From Biscogniauxia marginata (Eukaryota; Ascomycota; Sordariomycetes; Xylariales; Xylariaceae), in contig MU404084.1 of NCBI GenBank assembly GCA_022695795.1, positions 1 through 64,000 on the forward strand: a stretch of 64,000 nt of DNA. The letters are read 5' to 3'. Below the pieces are notes generated by a model. It was not told the origin of the DNA. It saw nothing but the letters and a program-made list of their open reading frames with translations, and searched no databases. Shown one piece after another: positions 1 to 11,297 of this stretch; the first letter of the stretch is position 1; every line of letters begins with the position of its first letter. The position numbers and the translations under genes are program-made.

Positions 1-814
1 TTATATAACTAGAAAAAAAGGTCTAAGACTTTTCCGATTTTTATAAGTAAAGTTATGAATTTTCGAAAAAGTCGATTTTATATAAAAAACCATTTCGTTT
101 ATAAGCTTGTTTCGTCTACTCGCTTATGTAGTACGTTATTTATAATATTTATAAAAAAACTTTTTTAATGTTTTTTAACTTTATTTATAATAAAATAAAA
201 TAATAATAATAATTTTTTTTAAATTAAAAAGAACTAATTTAATTACGCGAAACTTAATTTATATATTTAAAATAGTTATTATAATAATAAATATTTTTAT
301 AATGTAATAATAATAACACTTTATTAAATTCTTTAAATAATTATTATATTTTTTAAAAAATATTAAAATATATAAAATCGAGAAGTTATCATTTATATAA
401 TAATATTAAGTTTTTTATAACATTTTTTAAATTTCATAAAATAATAACTTTTATAATTATTTAAAATTAATAAACATTTAAAACTTTATATTTAATTTTT
501 AATATAAAAATCGAAATGTTTTACGAATTTTATATTAAACTTATTTATTATTTAATTATTATTTAACTTTTTAATTTTACTCTTTAATAATAATAAATTA
601 TTATAATATTATAAAACTAAATATTTTTTAATTAATATAATAAATAATAATTTAAATAATTAAGTTTATTAAAGTTATTTATATTATTTTATATTTATTA
701 TTATTATATTAATTTAAATAATTATTTTAAGTATAAACTTTATTTCGTTAAAATTATATATATATATATATTTTTAAATTTTATATTTCGTAATCATTTT
801 ACATATTAATTTAA
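1..814. repeat. AT-rich RIP-type block, left part
   Basis: This stretch is almost entirely A and T, with very frequent TpA and almost no CpA outside a few spots. It has no open frame of useful length. This is the usual look of a repeat hit heavily by repeat-induced point mutation in a filamentous ascomycete, where CpA becomes TpA on both strands. The original element cannot be recognised by eye. Remaining C and G sit mostly in CG pairs, as expected when CpA is the preferred target. An AT-isochore or centromere-like segment is the alternative reading. Confidence 0.7.
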
Positions 815-1247
815 TGCGACGAACCTCCCTGTGTGTTCCTAGTTAGTTGACTTCATAGGTGAGTACGTACTGGGTTTTCTTGATTTGAAGGTAACAGTGA
901 ATTGAGATTGGTTCAAGAGATTCACAATGCTTCGTTCGTTAGAGAGATTTCAAGGTACTCTCACTATAGTATTAAGGAGTGACTGTAGTCTTAGATTGAT
1001 AGCTAAAGAACTAGAATGAATGACTAGATACATAGGAAATTCCAGGTTATTTATATAACTCTTCCTTAGGAGCAAAGTCCATCATTCTCCTTAACTGTTC
1101 TGTATGGATCTATCGTGATCTAGTCGTACCTAGATCACAATAGATCTTACCCTTGGTCGGCTCAAGTGATTACCCGAAATTACTCCGTCATTGGTTCACG
1201 GACCCCTCACCAAAAGTCCCCTTTTTGGTCTTGGGTAGGTCGTAACA
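815..1247 (-). mobile_element. Solo LTR with 5-bp target duplication (copy 1)
   Basis: A 433-bp island of ordinary base composition lies inside the AT-rich block. It starts TGCGACGAACC and ends CGTAACA, and is flanked on both sides by the direct repeat TTTAA (810-814 and 1248-1252). TG...CA ends and a 5-bp duplication are the signature of an LTR retrotransposon, here reduced to one LTR. About 220 bp at its left end match, inverted, the solo LTR at 23096-23509. A TATATAA box on the minus strand (about 1051-1058) lies next to the end of that match. I therefore infer the minus orientation, with a divergent U3 and a shared R-U5. No internal retrotransposon sequence adjoins it. Confidence 0.85.
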
Positions 1248-2120
1248 TTTAAATCATTTTTAATATATATTTAAGTTTTTATATAAAGCTTTTTAATAAT
1301 TTATTTATTTATTTAAACGTATTTATAATAATTTTTATTATTATACGAAATTAAAGGTTTAGTTTTTTTAATATACTTTGTATTATGTTTATATAATAAA
1401 AGGTTTATTATTATAATAATATAATTTAAACGAGGAGAAAATAATTAATTATATAAATATGTTATTATTCGCTTTTATAATGTTATATTAAAAATATTAT
1501 AAAGTGTTATTTATATTTAATCGTATAAATTATTCGAGTTTTTATTAATATTATTAATTTTTAAAATAAGTAAATTAATATATTTTTATTTTATTTTATT
1601 TTAAAAAAACATATAAATATAGTTTTACGTGTTTTAATAATAATAATAAATATATTATTTATAAATTAATTAATTTAAATTACGCGTTAAAAAACCGAAT
1701 ATTTAATATAAAAAATATTTAGTTTTTAAAACGTAAAACTAAAAAAACGATTTAAATAATAATAATTATTAATTAATTTTAATATCACGTAAATGTTTTT
1801 TAATAATTAAAATTACGAAAATTATAAAAACTAATTTACTCGCTTATATGACTTACTCGCTTATAAAATATGTTAATAAATATTATAATATTATATATAT
1901 ATTTAAAACTTATTTTTATTAAAAAATAAAAATAAAAAAAGTTATAAAGCTTAATAGTCGTTTTATATTATAGTTCTTTATATATTATATTGTTTAATCT
2001 TAAAGAAAAAAGATTCTTTAAGATAAAGAGTTCTTAAGAACTAAGTAGCTATATAGCATATGTGACGTAATGGTTTCGTCAAAAAAGTCGTTTATTATAA
2101 TATATTAATATTAATACCTC
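1248..2120. repeat. AT-rich RIP-type block, right part
   Basis: This continues the block left of the solo LTR: extreme A+T, abundant TpA, no coding potential. The motif ACTCGCTTAT occurs twice close together (about 1837-1860) and once near 118 on the far side of the LTR. The two flanks may therefore derive from one repeated element that the LTR entered. The right edge grades into normal composition near 2120, just past the end of the broken phosphotransferase gene. Confidence 0.65.
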
Positions 2121-2212
2121 TTTACTCTATTGGGTAACCCGTACCTATATTGTATCTATCGATATCATTGCACCGTAGGTTTCCACTAGAAGTGTGTTCA
2201 GAACTGCCGTGC

Positions 2213-3905
2213 TCAACTTTGGGACTGGCGAATTTGCTTCCACTCTGTAAACATATCTCCTGCTTCACGGAGTCTCTCGTTAGATGCCATACCATCAAGG
2301 GCGAAGGTGCAGAGTTGTCTTGCGAGTCGGTACTCAGGCCTGTAGGCAAATCGAATGTAGTCCGGACCGGCAGCGTCTTCAAATATCTGCTTAAGCTCAC
2401 GTGCCTCAGGTGTAGGAGGAATGTCGTTGGCGGTTCTCTCGTCCTCTTCTTCATCTATCTTCCAACCCCACAGCCAAATAGGTGGTGTGCATGCTAAAAA
2501 CATGGGGACAAGTACAGCACTGTCCCAATCAAGGACAGCCGAGATGATAGGCAGCTGCTTATCCGTGTCCACATTAACGAGTATGTTATGAGGGCCGAAA
2601 TCACGATGTGCTAGAGAAATAGGAACGTCTGAGAGCCACCCATCCACATCTAACTCTGAGGCCATGGTGCAAAGCTGGTCCATATAGATGCGGTCTATGA
2701 TGTTGTCGCCGTATTTCGCCATCCTGTCGGCCTTGCGAGCTTGGATGAGGGACGTCAGAATCTCAAGAACCGACTGTGTAGGAGCAGAGTCACTATAGGG
2801 CTTAGCAGATATAGTCATATGGTGTAGGGGGCGAATAAGGATCGTCGATTGGTAGGGGCGTAACATGAATCGGAGACTGTATGTTTGTGTCACCCGGTGC
2901 TGGTACCAATATCCCAGGCATGCTACTTCGGATAGCTAGAATCTGACGATAGACATTGCCAAGCTCTTGCGCAAGTCTACATCTGTCCTCGTGGCTGAGA
3001 GTAGGGTAGGCAGAAAGTAGGTTGGTTCCCAGGATACGATTCTGGACCATGTAAGGGGATTCTACCGCGTTCTCTTTGGACGTGTCTTAGCTTTCGACAC
3101 GAGGGATGGGAATATCGGTGTGGTGATGGAGGAAGCGTAGACTAGCTACATCAAGAGCTACCTGCACTCGTTCAAACCGAGGAATTCGCAGCACGCATTG
3201 AAAGTGAAGGTCGAGTTCACCGTCAAACCGTCGCGAGATCCCAATAACGCGATTGTATCCCCCCCCCGCAAGCGCTCTACGGTGATGTCTTCGGGGTTTG
3301 TACCAGGCCAGACTGCACAAACTAATTAGCTACAATAACTTATGGTGCTGAAATACGTGTCAAGAGGATAGCTATCAGGTACAGGTACAAGGCATCCCGT
3401 AGCCGTCGTGTATATAATGGACAGGCCCCCCCACACCTTCAGATAGCTCTTCACCTAATGAAGCAACCTCATAACCCTGCATTTCAACATATGGTAGGGT
3501 ATTGATTATTCAAATGAGGTCTAGAAATTGCTTACTGGTCTTGCGCAAGAGCTCAAGGGCGCGATCCTGGAAGGTGCTGAACGGCTCCTGGCTGTAGACA
3601 AGTGTAGAAGAATCTGAGTGAACCAACTCGTTATCAAAATCTAGAGCTGGAGATGAATCTGGGGTTGAGACCGAGGCTGAATCAGAATGCGAATCCAATT
3701 TCGAGTCCGAACCGGGAACTCCGGGGCGGAATCTCTCGGAATTGAGGAACTCGTGGAAGGTTTCCCAAGTCTCTTCGGGTGATGTCGCTAATGGCGAGGT
3801 TGTACTCGACGGCGACGGCGACAGCGTCAAGGTAGATGACATGATGGATGCAGGTACCAGCAGACTGTCAGGGTCGATTGATGATGGTGCACTAGAAGGT
3901 GACAC
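2213..3905 (-). pseudogene. Broken APH-family phosphotransferase gene
   Basis: Pieces of one fungal APH-type phosphotransferase (aminoglycoside phosphotransferase-like fold) run right to left. A Ser-rich leader, then the family start EPFSTFQDRALELLRKT, ends at a GTAAGC donor near 3531. After an intron come the glycine-loop region (ITVERL, then GGGYNRVIGI), the mid-domain, and the catalytic AHRDFGPHNILVN with VLDWD further on. The C-terminus ends normally at 2213. Three lesions break it: a frame change at a run of nine G near 3260-3270, a TAA at 3087-3089 with the same frame open on both sides, and a second frame change near 2800-2835. The TAA fits CAA to TAA. The G-run shift could be an assembly error. 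The first ATG in the leader is near 3842; an upstream exon is possible because a CAG acceptor sits at 3906-3908. Confidence 0.65.
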
Positions 3906-4606
3906 CTGTTAAGCGATTAATTTTTAATTTTCATTCGCCGACCCATTTTGTCTTATCGAATGAGGCACTTCGAATAAGTGCGCCGACTTGCTTTTCGCGA
4001 CATCTCGAAATATATGTCACGGCTGCAACGCTAGGCTTGCCGACAGGATAATAAGCCCCACCTACATTCACTACAATAATAGGGGTCAAGGAATAATAAG
4101 CCTCGGGGGTACGTACCTGCTGCTGTATGTATTTAGCTGTGCGAATGGTCCTGATTCGGGGTGATTCAGGATGGGGTGTATTAAGAGGATTATAAAGATG
4201 TTGGAGAACCTAGTCTCCTCACGCAGTGAAACCCAACTTAAATATAGCAAAAGCACAGGCCACTGCCAGTCCCAGATATAATTCTAGATTTCCGTTTTTC
4301 CTTTGTCACGGGAGCACTTGAGGCGAGGTCTCATACAAGAGCCTGTGAAGTAGTGGATAAGCAAACCAAAAGAAAACGAACGTAGTTGTAATTCTAATGG
4401 TCCAGAGAATCTGGTGTAGCTACTGAAAATTTGCATTTAAACCCTTGGTGCATAGACCACCCCCACACCTGTTTTACCATTGAGAATTGAGGACTGAAGA
4501 GGTCCAAGTTTGGTACCTAAAGATTGCCTTTGTCGATTTAGCATCAGACTCGGGTCAATAGGTCAATAGAACATGCTCCAGACATAAAATAGGACTTAAC
4601 TTACTA
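3906..4606. other. Gene-free stretch
   Basis: Mixed-composition sequence without a frame or repeat I can support. It lies between two decayed genes and may hold the missing 5' end of the phosphotransferase gene. Confidence 0.4.
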
Positions 4607-4990
4607 TCGGAATCCGTGGAGGCAGGGAATTCTTTGGGAAAATACATATATGCTGTCCCCAAATCGATTGAAATATGGTTCAGCGGTGACTTCCAAAGCG
4701 GAAAACTGAAGGCCTGCTGTGTTGAAAAACGCCACAATCCTAACAAACGCGAAGCTGAATGCTACTAGAGCTTGCACCCTAAAGTAGAGTTTCCTAATCA
4801 GGACTCTCGAGCTCCATGGACTCTTCCTTGCATCAAATAATTCAGGATCGACGAGTTGTCGCGGAGGATGTACAGAGTGACGCCATTTCAGTTGACTTAT
4901 ACAAGAAGCCACGGGCACTATCAATGCGGCCTTGGCTATAGTAGTTAAGACTGCCATGAGTGACTGAGGCCGGATAAAAACTAGCCAGCT
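4607..4990 (-). pseudogene. DUF3176-like gene remnant
   Basis: The minus strand carries about 120 codons that begin after a possible acceptor (CCACAG near 4991). They read through AVLTTIAKAALIVPVASCIS, QLKWRH and a DPELFDARKSPW segment. This matches the start of the fungal DUF3176 membrane-protein family, where a hydrophobic helix is followed by QLKW and a conserved FD-ASRGPWGS segment. The usual ASRGPWGS is degraded to ARKSPWSS. The frame ends in TAG beside a GTAAGT donor near 4605, but I could not find the next exon. The long C-terminal part typical of the family is absent. Function is unknown even for intact members. It is most likely a truncated or decayed copy. Confidence 0.4.
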
Positions 4991-6159
4991 TGTCTGTGGT
5001 TTCCATTATCTTTGACCTTGGTGAGTAGATCATTAAACTTCACATGCAAGCGATACTAGGGGATTTTGAGAGTATCTCTCACCACCACCACCACAACCAC
5101 CACCGAGAGACTAGAGGTGATTTAATGGTTTCATGTTGAGAGGTCATCTTCATGCATCTCATGCGGCAAAGATTGCCTTCTCTCGTATAGTCGGCAGCTT
5201 CTATATTGTCTATTAGGGACAACAATAAGATAGCATCGACATGTGTGTGAGATTCTGTTATCGGCAAAGACGGAGAATATGGATTACGGCATGGGGCTGA
5301 TGAGGGAGGGGGCAACTTCGCAATAATGATTAGAGCAGGTTGAGTATATTTCATCATTCCAGATGACAGATTATTGTGCTAGTTCTGAAGTATTTTAACT
5401 TTGCTCGACAACTTGTACGTCAGTGACTCATAGCAATGTACACAGAGGTAACGTAGTTAGTGCCGAGCTGACGACTATATACAGATCAGTTTATGTATAT
5501 AGATTATTACCTACTGTCATAGTACACTCAGTATGGACATGGGTAATAATGCAGTTGTTGCGCGAGGAACTAAAACTACAGCGTCCTAAAGAACCATGCC
5601 TTTTACATACTAAAGTGCGCTTTGTTACCCTGTCCCACATGTACTTGTCTTGTATCGGTTGATCCTCTTACATCGCAATGCTCAGTAGCATGCTCTCGTC
5701 ACCTACCTTTGGCCTAGAATAGGAATTGCCATCATGCGTACTGACGTGGTGACATCGTTCATGTCGAACAGATAATAGGTACTGTCAATATCGAATTAAA
5801 TGTGAAGATATTACATTACCTACCTAAGTGTGATGTTAGGATATGCAGGAAAGCAGTGTTGCTAAAAAGCAACTTTCAGGGGAAGAAGAAGAAGAAGAAG
5901 AAGACAGGTGGCAGACACCTGCCAGGGAAGTCTCACAGGCCGTCAAGATAAGGTAGTGGGGGTATGCATGGCCAAGAATGACGCGCCCGAAGCTTCCATC
6001 CATTTTTTAGACGAGAGCTTCACTCGTCAAAGCTGCTATCCCGCTTTAGCCCTCCCGGCCGCTTGAGCCATGCACAGGCGAGTCAATTCGCCATCAACAA
6101 TACCAATTGAAAGCTAATAGCCATGTAGTGGCTCTTACACATAGTTCTTACCACCAATT
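4991..6159. other. Gene-free stretch upstream of CIA84
   Basis: No supported gene. It holds a (GAA) microsatellite at 5882-5903 and, in the last 200 bases, the probable promoter and 5' leader of the downstream CIA84 gene. Small open frames here have no recognisable similarity. Confidence 0.4.
5882..5903 (+). repeat. (GAA)n microsatellite
   Basis: About seven uninterrupted copies of GAA lie 260 bases upstream of the CIA84 start codon. Confidence 0.9.
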
Positions 6160-8660
6160 ATGCGGTCGCAAGTGACTCGCCATGTCTTGCGACGCCGGCT
6201 TGCCACGAGGGCATCGGCCGTCCCCCCCCTCCGCTCTGGCCTCCCGCGACCTGCTTTTCGCACATACCCTGTCGGATGCCGGGCCGCAAGGATGCATCAG
6301 AGGAGGACTTTCTTCAAACTCTTCCAAAAACCTCCGAGGGTGTTGAAAGAGATCGAGACCGAACCCGGCTACGAGACCCTACTGCGATGTAATGCCGCCG
6401 TAAATGATAATGTGCGACCTCCCCCGACCTCCGAGGTGGTAAAAGCATGGCGAGATTTCTTCCGATACAAGTCTTGGTATGGCCGGGTAGTGAACGCCAC
6501 TCAAGCCGATTGTGCTCTCCAAGTATTGCAATATCTTCATCGGTCTGAGGCGGGCGATGGTGTTCAGCTGTCTGCTGACGATCTCCGGCTGGCTAGAGAT
6601 TGCCTGTCAAAACCGCCAAGAGATATTGTTGACCACCATCTCGAATTTTCTAGAGTGTTGTACCGAGAGATAAGGAGGAAAGTGCTAGGAATACAGGTCT
6701 TCCCCTTTCATGATGTCACACTCGAGGTGAAGATGAAGAACTTGGAAGCGCCTGAATACGCAAAGGACCTTTCTTCGCTGTTGTCTGCACTGGCACAGTA
6801 CGGCAGGGCTCTTGAAGCAAAAGATATGTTCCTGGCTTATCGGAAGAAACTAGAAGATAAAAATCTTGCAACTGTTCTGTCCCAGCAGATGTGGATATCT
6901 GTCATTCGCGGCCTTGCTAGGGAGGGTCACGAGGAGGAGTTACTGGAAATTATCTCCCAAGCCGGGGAAGCCGGCGTCGAATTCGACCCAGCCATACATG
7001 GAATCATGTCCACATTTTTTGCTCAGCGAGACAATGTCGCCGAGACAAAGTACTGGTTCGACAGACCTATCAGCAGAGATTTGCCACCAGCACCTTCGAC
7101 ATACTATGAGATTCTCAAATTTGCACTCCGCAATAATCAGAGAGAATGGGCGGTTAGTATTTTCCAAACCCTCGTTTCCAAACTTGAATCTGGCCCTTTG
7201 TGGGGTCACAAAACTTGCTGGGACACCTCATTCCAATGGGCCGTCTTACTTCTTGGAAAAGGGAATGATCATCTTATGCACATGTTCAAGGTTGCGTACG
7301 AGCAGACACAAGATAAGCCAACTTCACAACCCAATATTGGAAGTATAAATGGCCTTCTCAAAATCGCCATTGAAAAGAAGGATCCGTACATGGCTGAGCG
7401 ATTCATCTCGCTATCAAAGAAACTAGGGTTCGAGCCAGATTTCAAGACATACATTTTGCAAATGGAATACCGCATACTGGCAGGTGATCTCGACGGCGCT
7501 TACACAGCATACCAAGCACTCCAGAGCTTGGAAGAATCATACAAGGACAGGGAAATGGCGACCTTGAACCAATTTATCAGGGCCCTGTGCGATGCGCCAA
7601 AACCAAACTATGAGCGAGTCCTCGAGGTTACCAGCTACCTAGAACAGCGGCATGTGACTTTAGAGCCTGAAACTGTGGCGTCCATATGTATGACTTTCCT
7701 GAAGAACGATGAAACATACGAGGTCATCGATACCCTGTCTCTTCACACGGTTCATTACAGCCTCGGCGAACGCCAGATGGTGCGCAAGGCCTTCGTAGAG
7801 TATTGCGTGGATGAAAAGAACAGCACAGCGCGAATTTGGGATGCGTACACGCTGCTCCGCCAGTTTTTTCCTGAATTAGAAGTCGAACACCGACTTCGGA
7901 TCATGGATACCTTCTTTAATAGACGGCGTCCGGACATGGCCTGCCATATTTTCAGCCACATGCGCACCCATGATAACCCCTCGTTTCGTCCAAACGTACA
8001 AGTATATGTCCGATACTTGGAAGGCATCGGGCGCTGTCCGGACATAGAGAGTCTGAGGACAGTCCATAACATGCTGAAGATGGACACGACGATTCAGCCT
8101 AACACTTTGTTGTACAACTCATTGATGATAGGATATATCGCATGCGGTGCCCCGCGCAGGGCGCTGGAATTCTGGGCGGAGATCACAAGATCCCCCGAGG
8201 GACCATCGTATGCAACGTTGGAGATCGTCTTTAGGGCATACCAGGTCACATCCCATGGCGATAGGCCGACGAGAGAACTCTGGGAGAAGATACAAAAGAT
8301 GGATATTGAAGTACCTGTAAAGGTCTACGCGGCCTACGTGACGTCCTTGGCGGCGCATGGCCATATAGAGGACGTTAAGGTCCTTTTGGATGACATGCAA
8401 GACACCATTGGGGCGCGTCCAGACTTAGATACGTAAGTTATACGAACCGACTGTGGCATTAGTACTAAACTGATACACATATGTCTAGTCTCGCCTACGT
8501 ATACAACGCGTTACCTTTGCGAAATATGAGGGCAGATTTTGAAGCCTGGGCCGGGCACGAATATTACTCAACGTGGGAAGCAGTGTTGAAAAAGTACCAT
8601 AGAAGAGAAGATCCTATGGGCGTGACGAAATTTAAGATCTCACGGCCGTGGAAAGCGTGA
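6160..8660 (+). CDS. cia84: Complex I assembly PPR protein, CIA84-like
   Basis: Spliced model join(6160..8432, 8489..8660), 814 residues. The 56-base intron has donor GTAAGT, branch CTAAAC/CTGATAC and acceptor TAG, and joining it keeps the frame to a clean stop. The N-terminus is Arg-rich and lacks acidic residues for about 50 positions, as in mitochondrial presequences. It is followed by the RRTFFKLFQKPPR segment typical of fungal CIA84. The rest is a long helical array of degenerate pentatricopeptide repeats. In Neurospora, CIA84 is a chaperone that binds the membrane-arm intermediate of NADH:ubiquinone oxidoreductase during assembly in mitochondria. The family call rests on the N-terminal signature and length. 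A related mitochondrial PPR protein is the alternative. The gene converges on the bS18m gene with a 94-base gap. Confidence 0.78.
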
Positions 8661-8754
8661 TGACCTGTACAATGATTTTTATATACATGACCACTGCATG
8701 TTGTACATAGTTAAAAAAAAAAAAAAATGCACTGCGGTTGTACAACCAATCTAC

Positions 8755-9689
8755 TCAGGACCATTTCAGGTCCTTGTTCATCGTCGCTTGGTTCTGCTCG
8801 TAGGTCCTGGAAGCCTGCCTCATCAACAACTCGGGGTGTCGGTGCACACTAGGATGAAGACCAAGCCCGATTGCCCTCCGGATGGCCTTCGCCATTTTCC
8901 TCTGGTTCGGCGGTCGCAATCCCGTGTTCACCGAGCGCTGTATCCGGCCGAACGGAGTTACAAACTCGGATATGACAGAGAAGTTCTGCAGGTCCCCCAA
9001 ATTAGTACTCCGGTTTAACCCATCTCGCCCCCCCCAACTAAATAAAATAAATCAATAACAAATAAATAGATAAACCCCCTACTCACCCTATACATATCCA
9101 GCGGGTGCAGGCCCAAGATGTCGACGACGTCGAGCTTGCGGGGCTGGAAGCGGCGCCACTTCTTCATCTCGCCGGGGCCCAGGTCGCGCGGGGAGTAGAC
9201 GTCGCCGATGCGCCAGCGGCGCGTCATCTGGCGGGCGTAGTCGTCGTTGACGCTGCGCGTGCGCATGCGCTGCTCGATGAGATCGCGCGAGGCGGTCGTG
9301 CCCCGCTCGCCGGACGGCGGCAGCCGGAACCGGTTGTACATGCCGAACACGGAGGCCGTCGAGCCGCCGGCCGGGTTCGGGGAGGACGACGATGACGATG
9401 ACGAGGGAGAGGAGGAGTCGTCCGAGTCGAGATTCAGGATCGAGGACGTGGCCGAGTCGTTGCTGCGTACTTGGAACGGGATGGGAGTCAGTGGGGAGGC
9501 TACTTATCGTATGGTTGGGAATGGAGGCGGAGAATTGGAATTTTTTTTTTTAATGTGAGGTGGTGGTAGTGGGGGTTTTCTCAACTTACGGCCTTGCGTG
9601 GATGATGTTGTGGATAGGGACGTGCTCGGAGTCTTAATGAAGGCGGCGGGCCGCCGTATGGCGGACAGAAGAGGTATGCGAGGCGGCAT
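8755..9689 (-). CDS. RSM18: Mitochondrial small ribosomal subunit protein bS18m
   Basis: Three exons: 9689..9590, about 9500..9088 and 8985..8755. Exon 1 encodes a presequence starting MPPRIPLLSAIRRPAAFIK. Exon 2 holds a Ser-rich linker and GDVYSPRDL...LDVVDILGLHPLDMYR. Exon 3 continues NFSVISEFVTPFGRIQ and the bS18 core (GLRPPNQRKMAKAIRRAIG, then LGLHPSVHRHPELL). That core matches yeast Rsm18, which sits on the mitoribosome small subunit. The last intron is firm (GTGAGT, branch ACTAAT, acceptor CTGCAG). The exon 2 start is less certain: acceptors near 9500 and 9465, both AAG, keep the same frame. Its start faces IMP3 across 358 bases. Confidence 0.88.
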
Positions 9690-10047
9690 CGTTGTCGTGG
9701 GATTTGTTTGATTCCGAGTGGTGTTGGTGGAATATGAAGCTTTTCAATTTGCGGGCGCCGACGTCGAGTGCAAGCTTCTGAAGTTCAATCAATTGCCCGA
9801 AATCTGGGGATGGAACGTCGGCAAAACTGAAGCTCCGAAAAATGGTCCCACCTGAGGTCTTCAAGTGGATCGGGCACTAAACGGGACTTATTACAGATTA
9901 TGGTGGGGCCTCTTTAGGGGTCTATGCTTTCCGGTAAATGTGGGTCTGTAGAGAAAAGTTCTGGACCCAAGAAAAGTTGAGCCTCGATTTCACATCGATC
10001 AGAAAACCACAACGCCGACTTGGTTTAGATCGACTGAGACCGCAACC
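9690..10047. promoter_or_regulatory. Divergent promoter, bS18m and IMP3
   Basis: These 358 bases separate the start codons of two divergently transcribed ribosome-related genes, a mitoribosomal protein and a U3 snoRNP protein. Shared regulation is plausible but inferred. I did not recognise a specific factor-binding motif. Confidence 0.45.
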
Positions 10048-11297
10048 ATGGTCAGAAAACTCAAGCATCACGAGCAGAAGCTGCTCCGAAAGACCGATTT
10101 CATCACATGGAAATCAGATAATAACCATAGAGATGTGAGTGGTGGTCAATGCCATATACATATATATATGTATATCAGAAAGCAGCAATCGTGGTTCCAT
10201 GTTTCCTGAACGGTCTTGCTGACTTGAGAGATATTGAATAGGCAGCTGTTGTTCGAAGATATAGTATGTCTCATTGCTCTCCTGAATGAACATGTTTCGG
10301 CATTCTTTCACGAAGGGGACCATCAATACGAACCGACTAACTCCAAACAGTGATCCAGAAACCGGAAGATTACCACAAATAGTGAGTATATCGTAGACAC
10401 CAAGTTATCCGCAAAGATGTCACGCTAATGGAGAATATAATAGCAATAAATTATGCGGCGTCAGTACTTGAAACCCCAAACTCAGCATGAAAGCCGTGCT
10501 GACTTGCTTTATTCTTTCTCTCCAAGTCGCTGAGGCAGCTCGCACACCGCCTGAGCCTGCTCCCGCCCGACAACCCCGTCCGGAGGAAGCACGAGGAGCT
10601 CCTGCTCAACAAGCTCCACGACATGGGGATCCTGTCCTCCACCTCCAAGCTGAGTAACGTGGAGCACGGCGCGACCGTCTCCGCGATGGCGAGACGCAGG
10701 CTGCCGGTCATTATGACGCGCCTGCGCAGTGAGTAGCCCCCCTTTTACGAACCCGTCCGAGAAGCGACTTGCTGATGCTGTGTGTTCCTAGTGGCCGAGA
10801 CTGTGCAGGCAGCTACGAAGGTTGGCTTCCGTCCCTGTTATGATGTTCCAGGAGAAAGTGCTAACAATGTTATTTTTTTTAGATGATAGAACAAGGACAT
10901 GGTCAGTTTAACAACATCCCGCCATTAGTCGCGAGCTATCGTTTTCTCGCGACGGCTTAGTGCCTGTTCTCGTTTCTACGAGATGCTAACATCCTCGTAG
11001 TTCGGGTGGGCGTGGAAACCATTACGGATCCCAGTTTCTTTGTCACGAGGTCAGTATACAAAATGCCCTTAACACGCCCCAAAGTTCCGTTATGTTGAGA
11101 AGTAGATCATGCTTCATGTCATGACCTGGAAAATTCCCTTATCATTCGTCTACTCTGAATTATGACTCGCAGTTTGTATCTCTAACTGGGCGTGAAATAG
11201 GAACCTGGAAGATTTCGTAACGTGGAGTGTGGGCAGCAAGGTCAAACGCAACATCATGAAATACCGAGACAAGCTGGACGACTTCGAGCTACTGTGA
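10048..11297 (+). CDS. IMP3: U3 snoRNP protein IMP3
   Basis: Nine exons: 10048..10134, 10242..10263, 10351..10381, 10444..10459, 10527..10728, 10792..10820, 10883..10901, 11001..11049 and 11201..11297. They sum to 552 bases, 183 residues, the usual IMP3 length. Conserved blocks appear in order: [60 protein letters not shown], then the S4 RNA-binding domain (about 110-165, including [16 protein letters not shown]) and the C-terminal [12 protein letters not shown]. In yeast, Imp3 bridges U3 snoRNA and pre-rRNA in the nucleolar small-subunit processome. Five exons are 16-31 bases long, unusual for a fungus. The exon 6 donor GTTGGC is weak. All phases close exactly. Confidence 0.95.

Noticed and set aside
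8710..8730. A run of 14 A near the end of the CIA84 gene as a possible retroposed-gene tail
   Set aside because: No target duplication is visible, the gene has an intron, and the run lies in the normal 3' flank.
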